64,000 bases of DNA from Halovenus rubra (GCF_026586665.1 NZ_JAODIY010000016.1:21112-85111), one strand, 5' to 3'; numbered from the stretch's first letter, positions 1 to 9,398 are shown. A program made the numbers and translations. The notes: a model not told the origin generated them from the letters alone.

Positions 1-512
1 GTCTCGTCTGCAGGCGTTTCGACCCGCGGACAGGACGTGACACGGAGTGTCACGCTACCGTCGTGTGGTTCTTCCCACGCAGCCATTGTCTCGTAGGTGG
101 CGACTTGGAGTCGGGGCAGTCTGCGGTCCAGTTTCGTATTCTCAGGGAGCGTTTCAAGCTCCCGGACAATATCGTACGAGAGCCAGCCAATCACTCCACA
201 GGGGTAGGGAACGTCACAGTCTCCACGGACAAGCGTTTCATCGGCAAGTATCGACTCAAGAGTTTCAAGCGAATCAGTCGCTTCGGGGCCAGCTGTCCTG
301 ACAGTCGTGGCGTCGACTCCAAAATAGCCCCAGCCGGACTGACCACCGGTGGTTTCGAGATACGCACTTTCTTTTGATGTCCGTGCGCGGCGGTAGGCAT
401 CGAACGGGTCAGAAACCGTGACGCGTACCTCGACAGGAACGCGCGCACCTGCCGGCACGTCGCTCGCGGCCGAGAGAAACGTAGTTTGGTCGGTCCAGAC
501 CGTCGGTTCCAT
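1..512 (-). CDS. pabB: Aminodeoxychorismate synthase component I, N-terminal part (cut by window edge)
   Basis: The reading frame opens at ATG 512-510 and stays open to the window edge, so only about 170 N-terminal residues are visible. It reads MEPTVWTDQTTFLSAAS, then a GVIGWLSYDIVRELETLP segment. That segment is typical of the N-terminal domain of chorismate-binding enzymes of the PabB/TrpE family, and this wording is closest to haloarchaeal PabB. PabB converts chorismate, with ammonia from PabA, to aminodeoxychorismate on the way to p-aminobenzoate and folate-type cofactors. The catalytic C-terminal domain lies outside the window, so TrpE cannot be excluded. No clear Shine-Dalgarno precedes the start, so the transcript may be leaderless. 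Confidence 0.75.
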   Translation of the reverse strand, partial: MEPTVWTDQTTFLSAASDVPAGARVPVEVRVTVSDPFDAYRRARTSKESAYLETTGGQSGWGYFGVDATTVRTAGPEATDSLETLESILADETLVRGDCDVPYPCGVIGWLSYDIVRELETLPENTKLDRRLPRLQVATYETMAAWEEPHDGSVTLRVTSCPRVETPADE

Positions 513-550
513 ATTCTCACAACGACAAGGAGAAGTAACCGTTTTGCGGT

Positions 551-955
551 TTATCTGTTTCTTGCCCGCTTTATCCACTCTTTAGCGCGACCCTCGGAGG
601 TTTGAGCCGCTTTGGCGACCGTCTCAGCATCACTCTCGGCCAATGTTGGGACAGCTCCGAGACCGTTTGAATCGAGTCGTTCAGAGTAGGTTGGACCAAT
701 ACCTTTAATATTTTCAACAGATTCGCTGTTTTCAGTAACGCCGTCATCGACTGGGTGTTCACCGGCGGCATCGCTCGCAGGCGTTGCAGCCGTCGGATTC
801 GTCTCGGATGGCGCTTTGTCTGTCGGTTCGGGCTCGCGCTCGACTGTTACATCCGTCTCTTTGTGTGTGGACGGACCTGTTTCGGGTTCGGACTCCGATT
901 TGTCCGAGAGCCCCACAACTTGTTTGATTTTTTGTATCAGGCTCTTGGCGCTCAT
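551..955 (-). CDS. Helix-hairpin-helix domain protein
   Basis: This 134-residue protein has three parts. There is a short basic N-terminus (SAKSLIQKIKQVVGLSDK), a very acidic, Ser/Thr/Pro-rich and probably disordered linker (about residues 18-78), and a C-terminal helix-hairpin-helix unit from about residue 80. The hairpin core is VENIKGIGPTYSERL, followed by a second helical pair ending EGRAKEWIKRARNR. HhH units of the IKGIGP type bind DNA backbone non-specifically. Such small proteins are common in haloarchaea, with no assigned role. It is divergent from nothing obvious and lies between pabB and aroE. DNA binding is inferred from the motif. Confidence 0.7.
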   Translation of the reverse strand: MSAKSLIQKIKQVVGLSDKSESEPETGPSTHKETDVTVEREPEPTDKAPSETNPTAATPASDAAGEHPVDDGVTENSESVENIKGIGPTYSERLDSNGLGAVPTLAESDAETVAKAAQTSEGRAKEWIKRARNR

Positions 956-1066
956 ATCACCCCCTAAGTAGGGTGGTTACTTAATTGTACGCGGACTGGT
1001 ATGCGAATTGTTCCCATCCGTTTGCCACGCTGTCTGACCATCGGGACGTGTCGTTATCTATCCTAG

Positions 1067-1882
1067 TTACAGTGCTCCTCTCAGTGCGTCGTTCATCGCT
1101 TCGACTGGTGGGTCGCAATCGGTCCAAAATTCGAAGGCTTCCACTCCCTGGTACAACAACATCCACGCACCGTCGACAGTCGTCGCACCTGCCGCCTTCG
1201 CGTCTTCTAAGAGGCGCGTCGAGAGTGGGGAATACACTGCATCCAGTACAGCAAGGTCTGCGTGTAGGGCATTTGCCGGTACCGGCGAGCGGTCCTCTTC
1301 CATCCCCACACTCGTCGCGTTGACTAATACATCTGCATCCTCGAGGAGGGATGGCAGTCCATCCAGCGACGATGGGCTGACACTGCTGGCCACCGCTGTT
1401 TCGTTTATGTCGGCGGCCAGTTTTTGTGCGCGTTTGACTGTCCGGTTGGCGATATCGACACTCATTCCTTCGTCTGCAAGGCCGAACGCGACTGCCCGGC
1501 CCGCGCCGCCTGCACCGATAACGACAGCGTTGCCGTCAAGTGTCACATCGTGATGGGCAAGCGCGCGGACCGCCCCGATAGCGTCGGTATTGTGTCCTGT
1601 TGGCGGCTCAGTCGTGAAATCGATGGTGTTGACGGCACCAATCTGTGCGGCGAGTGGCGTTGGTTCAACTGCCGACAGTACGTCTTGTTTGAACGGCACC
1701 GTAACGTTCAACCCCGCAACACCGAGTGTCTCTGCGCTCGTGATAGCGTCAGTTGCCCCATCTGTTGGCGGTTCGAAGGTGACGTACCGAGCATCACGGT
1801 CGAGTGCCTCGTATGCTGCCTCATGCATTGGCGGGGACAACGAGTGCTCGACAGGGTTGCCGATGAGTCCGTAAACATCCAT
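1067..1882 (-). CDS. aroE: Shikimate dehydrogenase
   Basis: AroE reduces 3-dehydroshikimate to shikimate with NADPH in aromatic amino acid synthesis. The start is placed at ATG 1882 ([20 protein letters not shown]), where the family's N-terminus begins. The frame is open 57 codons further upstream, but that extension is Arg/Cys-rich and unlike the family. The shikimate site NPVEHSLSP is at residues 8-16. The catalytic Lys-containing segment [10 protein letters not shown] lies near residue 60 and the nucleotide-binding loop [11 protein letters not shown] near residue 125. The C-terminal Gln-helix is present ([10 protein letters not shown]). At 271 residues it has full family length. A conserved metabolic gene, no oddities. 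Confidence 0.95.
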   Translation of the reverse strand: MDVYGLIGNPVEHSLSPPMHEAAYEALDRDARYVTFEPPTDGATDAITSAETLGVAGLNVTVPFKQDVLSAVEPTPLAAQIGAVNTIDFTTEPPTGHNTDAIGAVRALAHHDVTLDGNAVVIGAGGAGRAVAFGLADEGMSVDIANRTVKRAQKLAADINETAVASSVSPSSLDGLPSLLEDADVLVNATSVGMEEDRSPVPANALHADLAVLDAVYSPLSTRLLEDAKAAGATTVDGAWMLLYQGVEAFEFWTDCDPPVEAMNDALRGAL

Positions 1883-1959
1883 ATCTGGTTCTCGGTGCCG
1901 ACTAACATACGTGCTATGCACGCAGTGCGTTTTTTGCCGACGAGCAAGTTTGGGGGGAC

Positions 1960-2463
1960 ATGCTTGCCTTGCTTTCAGATACCCACAGCCACGAAGACAT
2001 AGAGCTGACCGATTCGGTTGCCGAGACACTTTCGTCGGCCTCAATCGTTGCACATGCCGGTGACCTCACGACACAAACCGTCCTCAACCAGTTCGAAGAG
2101 AGAGCCGAGCGCTTTGTCGCGGTTTCGGGCAACAGCGACAACGCGACCGTTACAGAGCGGTTGCCGGACTGGAAGACGTTCACCTATGAAGGGTATCGAT
2201 TTCTGGTGACACACGGACATCACCACAATAGCACGTCACTCTCGTTGCTCGCTCGTCAAGAGGAGGCTGATGTCGTCGTGGTGGGCCATACACACAGAGC
2301 AGAACTCAGGGATAAAGAGGATCTGCTTGTCATTAACCCAGGGAGCCACGCCGACCCGCGTGGAAGGGAAGCGACGATGGCCACCGTGACGCACACTGGG
2401 GTGGGATTGTGCGCCCAGATTCAGACCATCGAGGGACAGCCACGAGAGAGGGTAAATCTATAA
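1960..2463 (+). CDS. YfcE/MJ0936-type metallophosphodiesterase
   Basis: This 167-residue calcineurin-like phosphoesterase has its metal ligands in the usual order. They are LLSDTHSH (Asp and His, residues 6-11), AHAGDL (Asp near 34), SGNSD (Asn near 60), the THGHHH histidines and the GHTHR pair near residue 110. These small single-domain enzymes hydrolyse phosphodiesters in the cytoplasm. The physiological substrate is not known for haloarchaeal members. It is divergent from aroE and the two share a 77-base promoter region. Confidence 0.88.
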   Translation: MLALLSDTHSHEDIELTDSVAETLSSASIVAHAGDLTTQTVLNQFEERAERFVAVSGNSDNATVTERLPDWKTFTYEGYRFLVTHGHHHNSTSLSLLARQEEADVVVVGHTHRAELRDKEDLLVINPGSHADPRGREATMATVTHTGVGLCAQIQTIEGQPRERVNL

Positions 2464-2645
2464 GGCTCCGGTAAAGCGCTGTCAGGGTGGGGGTGTTTGG
2501 GGGGTTCGGGAAGAGGGCCGAAACGGGTCAGCGCGTCTTACAATTAGATTGGGCATATAAAATATCCGACGGAGAGTCAAAGAGAAATTTAAGCTACGAC
2601 CCAGGGACCGACGCCATTTTGCCGTTCGGCAGCAAATAGCCATCT

Positions 2646-2993
2646 GTGACAGCGGTCGACGACTGGGAACAAAACCTCGCGGCGACTGGCGAACTCACAC
2701 CTGAGTTAGTCGACCGTATTGTTGGACTCCATGGTGACCGCGCACAGCGAGCGATTGAAGCTATCAGCGAAAACCGAGTCAAAGACTACCGCGATTTTAC
2801 TGTCGTCGTTGGCCACGAGGGAGAGTATATCATCGAGAACGACACCTGCACCTGCAAGGATGCCAAATACAATCTCGACCCGAACGACCCCACAGAACTC
2901 TGTTGGCATGCTATTGCTGTACGACTCGCACGTGCGCTTGACGAAACCGACGAACACGACATGTGGTACTCTGACGTTCGGGATTTTCTGTGA
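2646..2993 (+). CDS. SWIM zinc-finger protein
   Basis: The gene probably starts at GTG 2646 and encodes 115 residues. The centre carries a SWIM-type zinc signature: CTC (about residues 68-70), a 19-residue spacer, then CWH (about 88-90), i.e. C-x-C-x(n)-C-x-H. SWIM fingers mediate DNA or protein binding. Stand-alone short versions occur in many haloarchaea, without assigned function. The preceding helical segment (ELVDRIVGLHGDRAQRAIEA) may be a DNA-binding or dimer helix. Transcribed toward tRNA-Pro. Confidence 0.7.
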   Translation: MTAVDDWEQNLAATGELTPELVDRIVGLHGDRAQRAIEAISENRVKDYRDFTVVVGHEGEYIIENDTCTCKDAKYNLDPNDPTELCWHAIAVRLARALDETDEHDMWYSDVRDFL

Positions 2994-3064
2994 CCGTGTG
3001 CGTAACTCCCATAGGAGATGTGCAACGAAACGCTTACAATCACCACTCCGGGAAATGTATGTAC

Positions 3065-3137
3065 GGGACCGTGGGGTAGCTTGGTATCCTCCGGGCCTTG
3101 GGTGCCCGCAACCCCGGTTCAAATCCGGGCGGTCCCA
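3065..3137 (+). tRNA. tRNA-Pro(TGG)
   Basis: A 73-base cloverleaf without encoded CCA. The acceptor arms are GGGACCG (3065-3071) and CGGTCCC (3130-3136), with discriminator A at 3137. The anticodon stem CGGGC/GCCCG encloses loop CTTGGGT, giving anticodon TGG. The T-arm is CCCGG TTCAAAT CCGGG. tRNA 3' ends are common integration targets, and small mobile-type ORFs lie just downstream. Confidence 0.95.
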
Positions 3138-3185
3138 CTCCCTTAAATACTTAGCAGCTGTTTTTGCTGGTTCTGAGGTGGCACC

Positions 3186-3314
3186 ATGAGCAGAGCCACC
3201 ACGGACTTCGACCCGTCCGAGTTGCCGCCGCCCATCTGCCGGTACTGTGGCTACGAAATCAGAGAACAGGACCAGACCTGTACGGCGCTCGAAGACGGGG
3301 TGTGCTCGCCATGA
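3186..3314 (+). CDS. 42-residue CxxC mini-protein
   Basis: The ORF begins at ATG 3186 (MSRATTDFDPSELPPP) and ends at TGA 3314. It contains CRYCGYE and two further cysteines (QTCTALEDGVCSP), a pattern that could hold one zinc ion. Short zinc-ribbon mini-proteins are frequent in haloarchaeal plasmids and proviruses. Its stop overlaps the next start by four bases (ATGA), which suggests translational coupling and supports it being a real gene. Function unknown. Confidence 0.5.
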   Translation: MSRATTDFDPSELPPPICRYCGYEIREQDQTCTALEDGVCSP

Positions 3315-3439
3315 GCACAATCGAGTGGTCCGCGGACACCGAGCCCGTCGACGAGCGCATCGGCGAGACCGACGAGCAGCCTACTCCACCCTTCCCCGTC
3401 CGTTGGTACCGTTGGTTTCGATTACCCGGCAATGCATAG
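3311..3439 (+). CDS. 42-residue hypothetical protein
   Basis: The ORF starts within the stop of the preceding mini-protein (ATGA at 3311-3314). It encodes an acidic 42-residue peptide, MSTIEWSADTEPVDERIG, with a Trp/Arg-rich end (PFPVRWYRWFRLPG). I recognise no domain. The coupling to the zinc mini-protein and the position just after tRNA-Pro suggest a remnant of an integrated element. This could still be a chance ORF. Confidence 0.4.
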   Translation: MSTIEWSADTEPVDERIGETDEQPTPPFPVRWYRWFRLPGNA

Positions 3440-3551
3440 GTGTGGCACAACTTTCACGGATTCCAACGATTAGCTGTAAGTATGCAGTCCCAGCGTTCGA
3501 CAAACGAGTACCCGCAAGTGCAGTCGGCTCCCGAGTCCCCGAGGGAGAGCG

Positions 3552-3770
3552 TCAATAGCTGCTTGAAACCCGGTCAGCGGTCGGCGTCGGCTGATGATTC
3601 GCGTTGAGGTCTCCAGAGAGATACCGCTGACCCGGCTCGGTCAGTTCATACGATTCGTACCCAGTGAGAGCGACTAGCCCGGCTTAGTGCAGGCACTCTC
3701 ATTGTTCCCGAACGTGACCGGCTGAAACTTTCTTGAAGACCTTGCTGGAAATCAATGACGTAACGAAGTT
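3552..3770 (-). pseudogene. Winged-helix regulator remnant
   Basis: Reading the minus strand from 3770 gives a recognisable archaeal winged-helix tail. It reads SSKVFKKVSAGHVREQ, stop, ECLH, stop, AGLVALTGYESYELTEP and GQRYLSGDLNANHQ, ending at TGA 3554-3552. The turn Y-E-L-T-x-x-G-Q-R-Y-L is the usual last strand and wing of PhiH1-repressor-like haloarchaeal regulators. Two in-frame stops (3701-3699 TGA, 3686-3684 TAA) and the missing recognition-helix start show it is dead. It occupies most of the gap between the mini-proteins and the VWA gene. The rest of that gap (3440-3551) shows nothing. Confidence 0.5.
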
Positions 3771-3789
3771 CGTAGGCCTCGATTCCTGT

Positions 3790-5487
3790 CTACGGAACTG
3801 TCACGGCGACAGAGTTCGAATCTTCCTGTTCCTCCACCGACCCCGCCTCGATGAGCAAGTCCAGAATGTCGAGTTCCTGCTGGAGAGACTCGTCACCGAC
3901 CGCCGCTATTTCGGACTCGAAGTACTCGACCAACGTGGCGAACCGGTCAGCGTAGGCGGGAGACACTTGGAGGTCCTCCGACTGGCGCTCCCACTGGCCG
4001 AGGTACGGGTTCTCCTTGCTCTCGATTCCTCCCTCGGGAGCGTCAGGGCTTTCGCCCTCGATGTTCCCCCGCTCGTAGGCAATCCAGTTCTGTGAGAGCT
4101 CAACGTACCGTGACAGCGCCACAGCCTTGCGGATGCCATTGTTCTGGAAGTACTCCGGTTCCCGGTCAGCGAACTCGACGGTTTCGGTCGTCGTGTGGTC
4201 TTCGCCGGCCCCGGTTTCGTAGGAGGTCTGCAGTTCGACGGCATCCCCGGTTCCGCTATCGTTGAGCTTGAGCAGGACGACACCGCCTTTCGTCCGGTTG
4301 CCCTCGGTCCGCGACGGGAACAGGGTCTTCACGTGCATGATGTTGCCGTCGAGCGCACCGTCTGAGGCGGTTCCGTACACCTGTTCGACTTTGTATCCCT
4401 CAGTTTCGACCGACAGTGAGAGGTTGAACACGAGGGGGTTGACCATGTAATCGAACCCCTCGTCCATGCGTTCCTGGAACTGCGCCGCGGATTGCACCGA
4501 GTAGTAGTTCGCGCCGCGCGTGTCCGTGATGGTGTCAACCAAATCCGCGTTGAAATCGACGCCGACACCGACGAACGTCGAGTGGATATCGTCCTCCGCA
4601 TGGTCGCTGAGCTGGTCGCCGAGGTGCTCGCTGCTGGTCCCTCCCTGATTGGGCATCGCGTCGGTAACGTAGATGACGCGGGTCTCTCGCTCGGAATCGT
4701 CAGCGTACTCGCTCACCATCTCTTCGGCTTCCTGCATTCCTGCGTCGAGGTTCGTCCCGCCGTAGGCAGACATACTCTCCACGTTCTCGTGTAGCTCCGA
4801 CATATCGCGTTCGTCGACCCGTTGCATTGGGGCGACTGCCCTTGCACCGTCGTTGAACGACACGACGCCGACTCGGTCGGGCCCGTCTAGCTGGCCCACC
4901 AGCGTTTTGACTGCATTCACTGCAGCTCCCATCTTCTGGCGCTCCTCTGTCTCGACGCGCTCGCCATCGTCATCGTAGTAATAGGAGTTAAACGGGTCAC
5001 CCATCGACCCCGACGTGTCGACGACGACTACCAGGTTCAGGTCGTCACGCTCGAACTCTGATTTCTCGATGCCGGAGTTGAGCCCGACTGTAAGGTACTG
5101 CTCGGCTTCGCCCGAGAGCGGGTCAGCCGACACTGCCTGGCTGTAGCTCGGACAGAACAACTCCTCACAGCGCTCCGTCGCGCCAGTGTCGAAGTAATAC
5201 TCCTTGAACGCACCCTCGGCTGTCACGTCGGCCGCGAGGGGCAAATACCCCTCCTCGACGTTGTCCCTGAAGTTGTTGATATCACTCGCACCACCGACCG
5301 AATAGCCGAGTTGGCCGTCGTTGCCCGACGCTGCGCCATCCGTTCCATCGCCGCCCGCATCGCTGCCGTCCGACCCGTCGGTCCCAGCTTGCTTGTCGAT
5401 TCCATCGTCACCGCCGAGGGGTGAACCGAGACAGCCGGCAGTCAGCACCAGCACAGCGACCAAGACAATTAGTAACACGGTACGCAT
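3790..5487 (-). CDS. VWA-domain lipoprotein
   Basis: I place the start at ATG 5487, because MRTVLLIVLVAVLVLTAGC is then a typical lipoprotein signal peptide with lipobox LTAGC. An in-frame ATG 33 bases upstream would only add residues before it. After a Gly/Asp-rich spacer (residues 22-60) comes a von Willebrand factor A domain with the MIDAS motif DTSGSM (Asp157, Ser159, Ser161). Further VWA strands are VGVVSFND and TRVIYVTDAMPN. The 565-residue protein is probably anchored outside the membrane and binds a divalent metal and a protein partner. VWA proteins of this sort are common in haloarchaea and mostly uncharacterised. Not in an evident operon. Confidence 0.85.
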   Translation of the reverse strand: MRTVLLIVLVAVLVLTAGCLGSPLGGDDGIDKQAGTDGSDGSDAGGDGTDGAASGNDGQLGYSVGGASDINNFRDNVEEGYLPLAADVTAEGAFKEYYFDTGATERCEELFCPSYSQAVSADPLSGEAEQYLTVGLNSGIEKSEFERDDLNLVVVVDTSGSMGDPFNSYYYDDDGERVETEERQKMGAAVNAVKTLVGQLDGPDRVGVVSFNDGARAVAPMQRVDERDMSELHENVESMSAYGGTNLDAGMQEAEEMVSEYADDSERETRVIYVTDAMPNQGGTSSEHLGDQLSDHAEDDIHSTFVGVGVDFNADLVDTITDTRGANYYSVQSAAQFQERMDEGFDYMVNPLVFNLSLSVETEGYKVEQVYGTASDGALDGNIMHVKTLFPSRTEGNRTKGGVVLLKLNDSGTGDAVELQTSYETGAGEDHTTTETVEFADREPEYFQNNGIRKAVALSRYVELSQNWIAYERGNIEGESPDAPEGGIESKENPYLGQWERQSEDLQVSPAYADRFATLVEYFESEIAAVGDESLQQELDILDLLIEAGSVEEQEDSNSVAVTVP

Positions 5488-5715
5488 AGTTGTGACATCG
5501 ATAGAGCTGTTATTAAACACAAATGTCTTCTCAAATGACTGTTTGAATCATCGATACTAAAAATAATTTTTGATCTATTGGGGCTCTACCGTCACATATT
5601 CGATTTCTGAGTGCGTGAGTATATAATCAGATTATTTATATTACTGTCGAAATGTGTGATATAGTCTCTTCGTTCGGCCCGTCTCGTCCCTGCCCGACGA
5701 GCCAGCAGGGGTCGA

Positions 5716-7056
5716 TTGGACCCAAAAACCGACATCAGTATGACACAATTCTTAGGAGGGAACCGTGCGAACCCGGGAGGCGTGACTCTCCTGAGCGACC
5801 CACGGAAACGGCGGTGGATTGGCTGGGGGGCGCTGGCGCTGGTCTTTCTGGCGGTCAACGTCCACCGTCTCTCGACAGCCGTCCTCTCCGAGCAGTTGAC
5901 GGCCGACTTCGGCATCTCGGCCGCACAGCTGGGTACGCTGCACGCATCCTTCTTCGCTATCTACGCAATCACGCAGATTCCGGCGGGCGTGTTCGCGGAC
6001 CGGTACGGCCCGCGCTACGTCGGCAGCGGCGGCGCGTTCGTCCTGAGCGTGGGGGCAATCGGCTTCGCGATGAGCAACGGGTACCTCGCGGGGTTTCTTT
6101 CCCGCGGACTCATCGGTCTCGGCAGCACCGTCATCTTCGTTGTCATCCTGCGCTATTGCGCGAACTGGTACCGGGCCGACGAGTTCGCGACGATGACCGG
6201 GCTGACTGCGAGCATCGCCGGACTCGGCGCAATCTTCGCGACGACGCCGCTGGCGCTCGCTGTCGAGCAGTTCGGCTGGCGCGAGACGGTGCTCGGCCTC
6301 GCAGCGTTCGGCTTCGTCGGGGGCGGAGCAGTCTTCGTGCTCGCCCGGAGTTCGCCAGCCAACGCGGGACTCGAACCAATCGAGAACGTCCCCGAACAGC
6401 CAACCGTCACCTTGCGGGAGACGGGACAACACCTCCGCGACCTGCTCGGGGACCCCGACCAGTGGCTGCTTTCGCTCATTTTCTTCTCGGCCTCCGGGAC
6501 GGTCCTGACCATCCTGGGGCTCTGGGGCGTCCCTTACCTGGTCGTGGTGTACGACCTGAGTGTCACGTCTGCATCGACGTACACGTTGCTTGGTTCGATT
6601 GGGATACTCATCGGCTCGCCGACTGTCGGCTGGGTTTCGGACCGCCTCGGCCAGCGAGTTCTCCCACTGCTCGTCGGTCTTGGCGGGTTTACACTCGTGC
6701 TCGCGGTCATTCCGGCCCTCGGCAAACCGCCGCTTCCCGTCATTGCGGTCGTCTACTTCGCCATCGGCTTCTGTCTCGGGTTCGCGATGCTCTCGCTGTC
6801 TATCGTCAAGGAGATGTACCCAGCCGGTGCGAGCGGCGTCGCCACAGCGACGGTCAACGGCTGGGGCTTTTTTGGCGCGACGGTGCTCCCGACGCTGATG
6901 GGGTTCGTCCTCGACCGCCATCGGACCGACGATATCGTGGCAGGCAGTGTCGCCTACACCGAGTACGGCTATCGCCTCGCGTTCGCTATCACGACTGTCG
7001 CACTGGGCGTGGCGTTTCTCGCCGGCGTGTGGCTCCTGTACCGGGAACGGCGGTAA
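5716..7056 (+). CDS. Major facilitator superfamily transporter
   Basis: A 446-residue integral membrane protein with about twelve hydrophobic segments. The first follows a basic stretch (DPRKRRWIGWGALALVFLAV). Between TM2 and TM3 is the MFS loop signature in the form GVFADRYGPRYVG, and its second-half counterpart is GWVSDRLGQRVLP. Substrate cannot be read from sequence. It could be an efflux or an organic-acid/nitrate-type carrier. ATG 5740 is an alternative start. It converges with the S9 peptidase gene with only five bases between the two stop codons. Confidence 0.85.
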   Translation: MDPKTDISMTQFLGGNRANPGGVTLLSDPRKRRWIGWGALALVFLAVNVHRLSTAVLSEQLTADFGISAAQLGTLHASFFAIYAITQIPAGVFADRYGPRYVGSGGAFVLSVGAIGFAMSNGYLAGFLSRGLIGLGSTVIFVVILRYCANWYRADEFATMTGLTASIAGLGAIFATTPLALAVEQFGWRETVLGLAAFGFVGGGAVFVLARSSPANAGLEPIENVPEQPTVTLRETGQHLRDLLGDPDQWLLSLIFFSASGTVLTILGLWGVPYLVVVYDLSVTSASTYTLLGSIGILIGSPTVGWVSDRLGQRVLPLLVGLGGFTLVLAVIPALGKPPLPVIAVVYFAIGFCLGFAMLSLSIVKEMYPAGASGVATATVNGWGFFGATVLPTLMGFVLDRHRTDDIVAGSVAYTEYGYRLAFAITTVALGVAFLAGVWLLYRERR

Positions 7057-7061
7057 CCGGC

Positions 7062-8939
7062 CTAGACGTGCTCGTCAAGGAACTCGACGATTTGCGAGTA
7101 AGCCTCGATGCGGTTTTCGAGCTTCGAGATGCCGTGGCCCTCGTCCTCGAAGATGCGTTTCTCGACGGGCACGCCCTGCTCGCGGGCACCCTCGACAATC
7201 TGTTCGGCTTCGCCAACCGGGACGCGGGGGTCGTTCTCGCCGTGGAGGACGAACAGGGGGGCCTCGATGTTTTCGATGTTGTTGAGCGGGCTGATATCTT
7301 CAAGGAACCCGCGGTCCTCCTCCAGCGAGCCGTACTCGGCCTCGCGGAGCTTGCGCCGCCACGGTCCCGTGTTTTCGAGGAACGTGACGAAGTTGGCGAT
7401 GCCGACGATGTCGACGCCGGCCGCCCAGCGCTCGGGGAATTCGGTCACCGACGCTAGCACCATGAACCCGCCGTAGGAGCCACCCTTGGCGACAAAGCGG
7501 TCTGGGTCGACCGCGTCGTGACCCTCCAGCCAGTCCAGTGCGGCCTCGATATCCCGGACGGAGTCCATCCGATTCTCCACGTCATCAAGGTGTGTGTACG
7601 ACCGCCCGTAGCCCGTCGACCCGCGGACGTTCGGCTCGAAGACGGCGTACCCCCGCGAGAGGAAGTATTGGGTCAAGCCGGCAAAGGAAGGACGGCGCTG
7701 ACTTTCTGGACCGCCGTGGATATCGACGATAACTGGGGCGCCACCCTCTGGAACATTCTCGGGCAGTGAAAAGAACGCAGGAATCTCCCTGCCATCAAAA
7801 CTCTCGTAGTGGACGAGGTCCGGTTCGACAAAGCTCTCCAGTGGGATGCCCGCCGTCGAAGCGTGGGTCCAGCGTGTCACTGACTCGTCGAGGAGCGTAT
7901 CGGCCGCTCCGTCACCTCCGAGAATCTCGTCGCTGTCGGCCTCCCGAAGCGCCTGCACGTCGACCACAGAGATGTTGGTATTGAGAGAGCGGCCGGTCGA
8001 GGAGATTGCGAGCCGGTTGCCGTCGGGACCGAAGCTGATGCCGCCGGCGACGTTGCCCGGCATCTCCGGCATCGGTAGCTCGGATATCTCGGTTTCGCCG
8101 GTTAGTTCACCCAGCGTCAGGTCGGTGTAGCCGTCGACGTTCCGGGAGTAGGCAAGTAAGCCGCTATCCTCATCAAGTGCGACGCCGCCGACGTTCCAGT
8201 CGCCGCCATCACGAACGGTTTCGAGGTTACCCGTTTCGGCGTCCATCCGGGCGAGATACATCGTATCGGCGCCGCGGTCGGTAGCGACATACAACGCCTC
8301 GCCATCGGGTGCCCACTGTGGGCTCCGGTAGCGAACCTCGTCGTCGTCGGGATTCAGGTGACGAACCTCGCCTGTGTCGAGGTCCAGAACCGACACGTCT
8401 TGGTCGAACCCAGAGTGTGATTCGACAAGAATCAGTTCGTCACCGTCTGGACTCCAGCCGCCAACGGTGAACCAGCCATCACCTTCGAAGACCCGCTCCG
8501 CGTCATTCCCAGTCCCATCCCTGTCTTGTACGTACACATCGAAGACTGACTCGTCACGACGGTTCGAGGCAAACGCAAACTGCTCGCCATCGGAACGCCA
8601 GCCACCCCAGTAGTGTTTGGCGTCTGGCATATCTGTTAGTGGGGTTATGTGCCCATCCCCATCGAGCCTGAACAGTTGCATGCGCTCGTTGCCACCCTCA
8701 TCCATGCCAAAAATCAGCTCGGGTCGCTCTGGCGAGTAACTACAAAAGGAGACAGGCTCGTCGTAGAAGGTTCGCTGTACTGGCCAACTACCGGGTTCGT
8801 CCATCGTCCATATCTGGGGCACCCCGGTCGTGTCGAGCAGGAATGCGAGCGTCCCATCTGGAGAGAGCGAAGCAGCATACGCCTGGCGTATCGTGAGATA
8901 CCGTTCGAGATTGTACACAGCAGTGTCAAACGGTTGCAT
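7062..8939 (-). CDS. S9 family prolyl oligopeptidase-type peptidase
   Basis: A 625-residue protein with the two-part S9 architecture. The first ~370 residues form a beta-propeller (repeated WSPDG/WAPDGE-type blades), and an alpha/beta-hydrolase domain follows. The catalytic serine lies in GGSYGGFM, the Asp in GENDPRVPV and the His in DEGHGI, and PVIVDIHGGPESQ forms the oxyanion strand. Such enzymes cleave short peptides, as acylaminoacyl-peptidase or dipeptidyl-peptidase. No signal peptide is visible, so it is likely cytoplasmic. Exact specificity is unknown. Confidence 0.9.
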   Translation of the reverse strand: MQPFDTAVYNLERYLTIRQAYAASLSPDGTLAFLLDTTGVPQIWTMDEPGSWPVQRTFYDEPVSFCSYSPERPELIFGMDEGGNERMQLFRLDGDGHITPLTDMPDAKHYWGGWRSDGEQFAFASNRRDESVFDVYVQDRDGTGNDAERVFEGDGWFTVGGWSPDGDELILVESHSGFDQDVSVLDLDTGEVRHLNPDDDEVRYRSPQWAPDGEALYVATDRGADTMYLARMDAETGNLETVRDGGDWNVGGVALDEDSGLLAYSRNVDGYTDLTLGELTGETEISELPMPEMPGNVAGGISFGPDGNRLAISSTGRSLNTNISVVDVQALREADSDEILGGDGAADTLLDESVTRWTHASTAGIPLESFVEPDLVHYESFDGREIPAFFSLPENVPEGGAPVIVDIHGGPESQRRPSFAGLTQYFLSRGYAVFEPNVRGSTGYGRSYTHLDDVENRMDSVRDIEAALDWLEGHDAVDPDRFVAKGGSYGGFMVLASVTEFPERWAAGVDIVGIANFVTFLENTGPWRRKLREAEYGSLEEDRGFLEDISPLNNIENIEAPLFVLHGENDPRVPVGEAEQIVEGAREQGVPVEKRIFEDEGHGISKLENRIEAYSQIVEFLDEHV

Positions 8940-9119
8940 GAATCAAAGCTGTTGTGGGCTCGACCGTTTCCCGACACACAAACGGTAGTTTCGACAAGAC
9001 TCTCGACCATCCCCTGTTGAATTAACTATCTACCTTTATTCTATGATATAGTGTACAATAGCAGTTTATAGATGTTTTTTAGCACAAACTTTACAAGTGA
9101 ATGGTTTAGAAGTGGTCAT

Positions 9120-9398
9120 ATGGGTACAAGAGTGGGTGACCCAAACGACACGTCACCGAGACTGTCCGAAGCAGAATACAGGGACCGATTGCGGGAGTTG
9201 CCACCAAGTGCGAAGCTTGTCGCGCGGGTGCTCAGAGCGGAGGGTCCGCTCCCACAAGGAGACATCGCAGCGGAATCATTGCTCCCGGAGCGGACTGTCA
9301 GGTACGCACTGAACCGACTCGAAGCGGACAATCTTATTGAGAGGCAGTATAGTCTCTCCGATGCTCGTAAACAAGTCTATACGGTGACTGTCCGCTGA
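9120..9398 (+). CDS. Winged-helix transcriptional regulator (MarR-like)
   Basis: I choose ATG 9120 (MGTRVGDPNDTSPRLSEAEY), giving 92 residues. The frame extends 16 codons upstream, but that part is hydrophobic and AT-rich. The wHTH covers residues ~25-90. A helix-turn-helix (GDIAAESLLPERTVRYALNR) is followed by a wing (LIERQYSLSDARKQVYTVTVR). It matches the small MarR/TrmB-like regulators that haloarchaea carry in numbers. No ligand domain is present. The target is unknown, and the next gene (RecJ-like) is 55 bases downstream. Confidence 0.8.
   Translation: MGTRVGDPNDTSPRLSEAEYRDRLRELPPSAKLVARVLRAEGPLPQGDIAAESLLPERTVRYALNRLEADNLIERQYSLSDARKQVYTVTVR

Noticed and set aside
5752..6921. 389-codon minus-strand ORF opposite the MFS gene
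   Set aside because: Antisense shadow rich in Asp/Arg/Glu. The plus strand encodes a clear transporter.
5652..7457. 601-codon plus-strand ORF overlapping the MFS gene
   Set aside because: It is Arg-rich and lacks any domain, a typical shadow of a GC-rich gene. The MFS and S9 frames account for the region.
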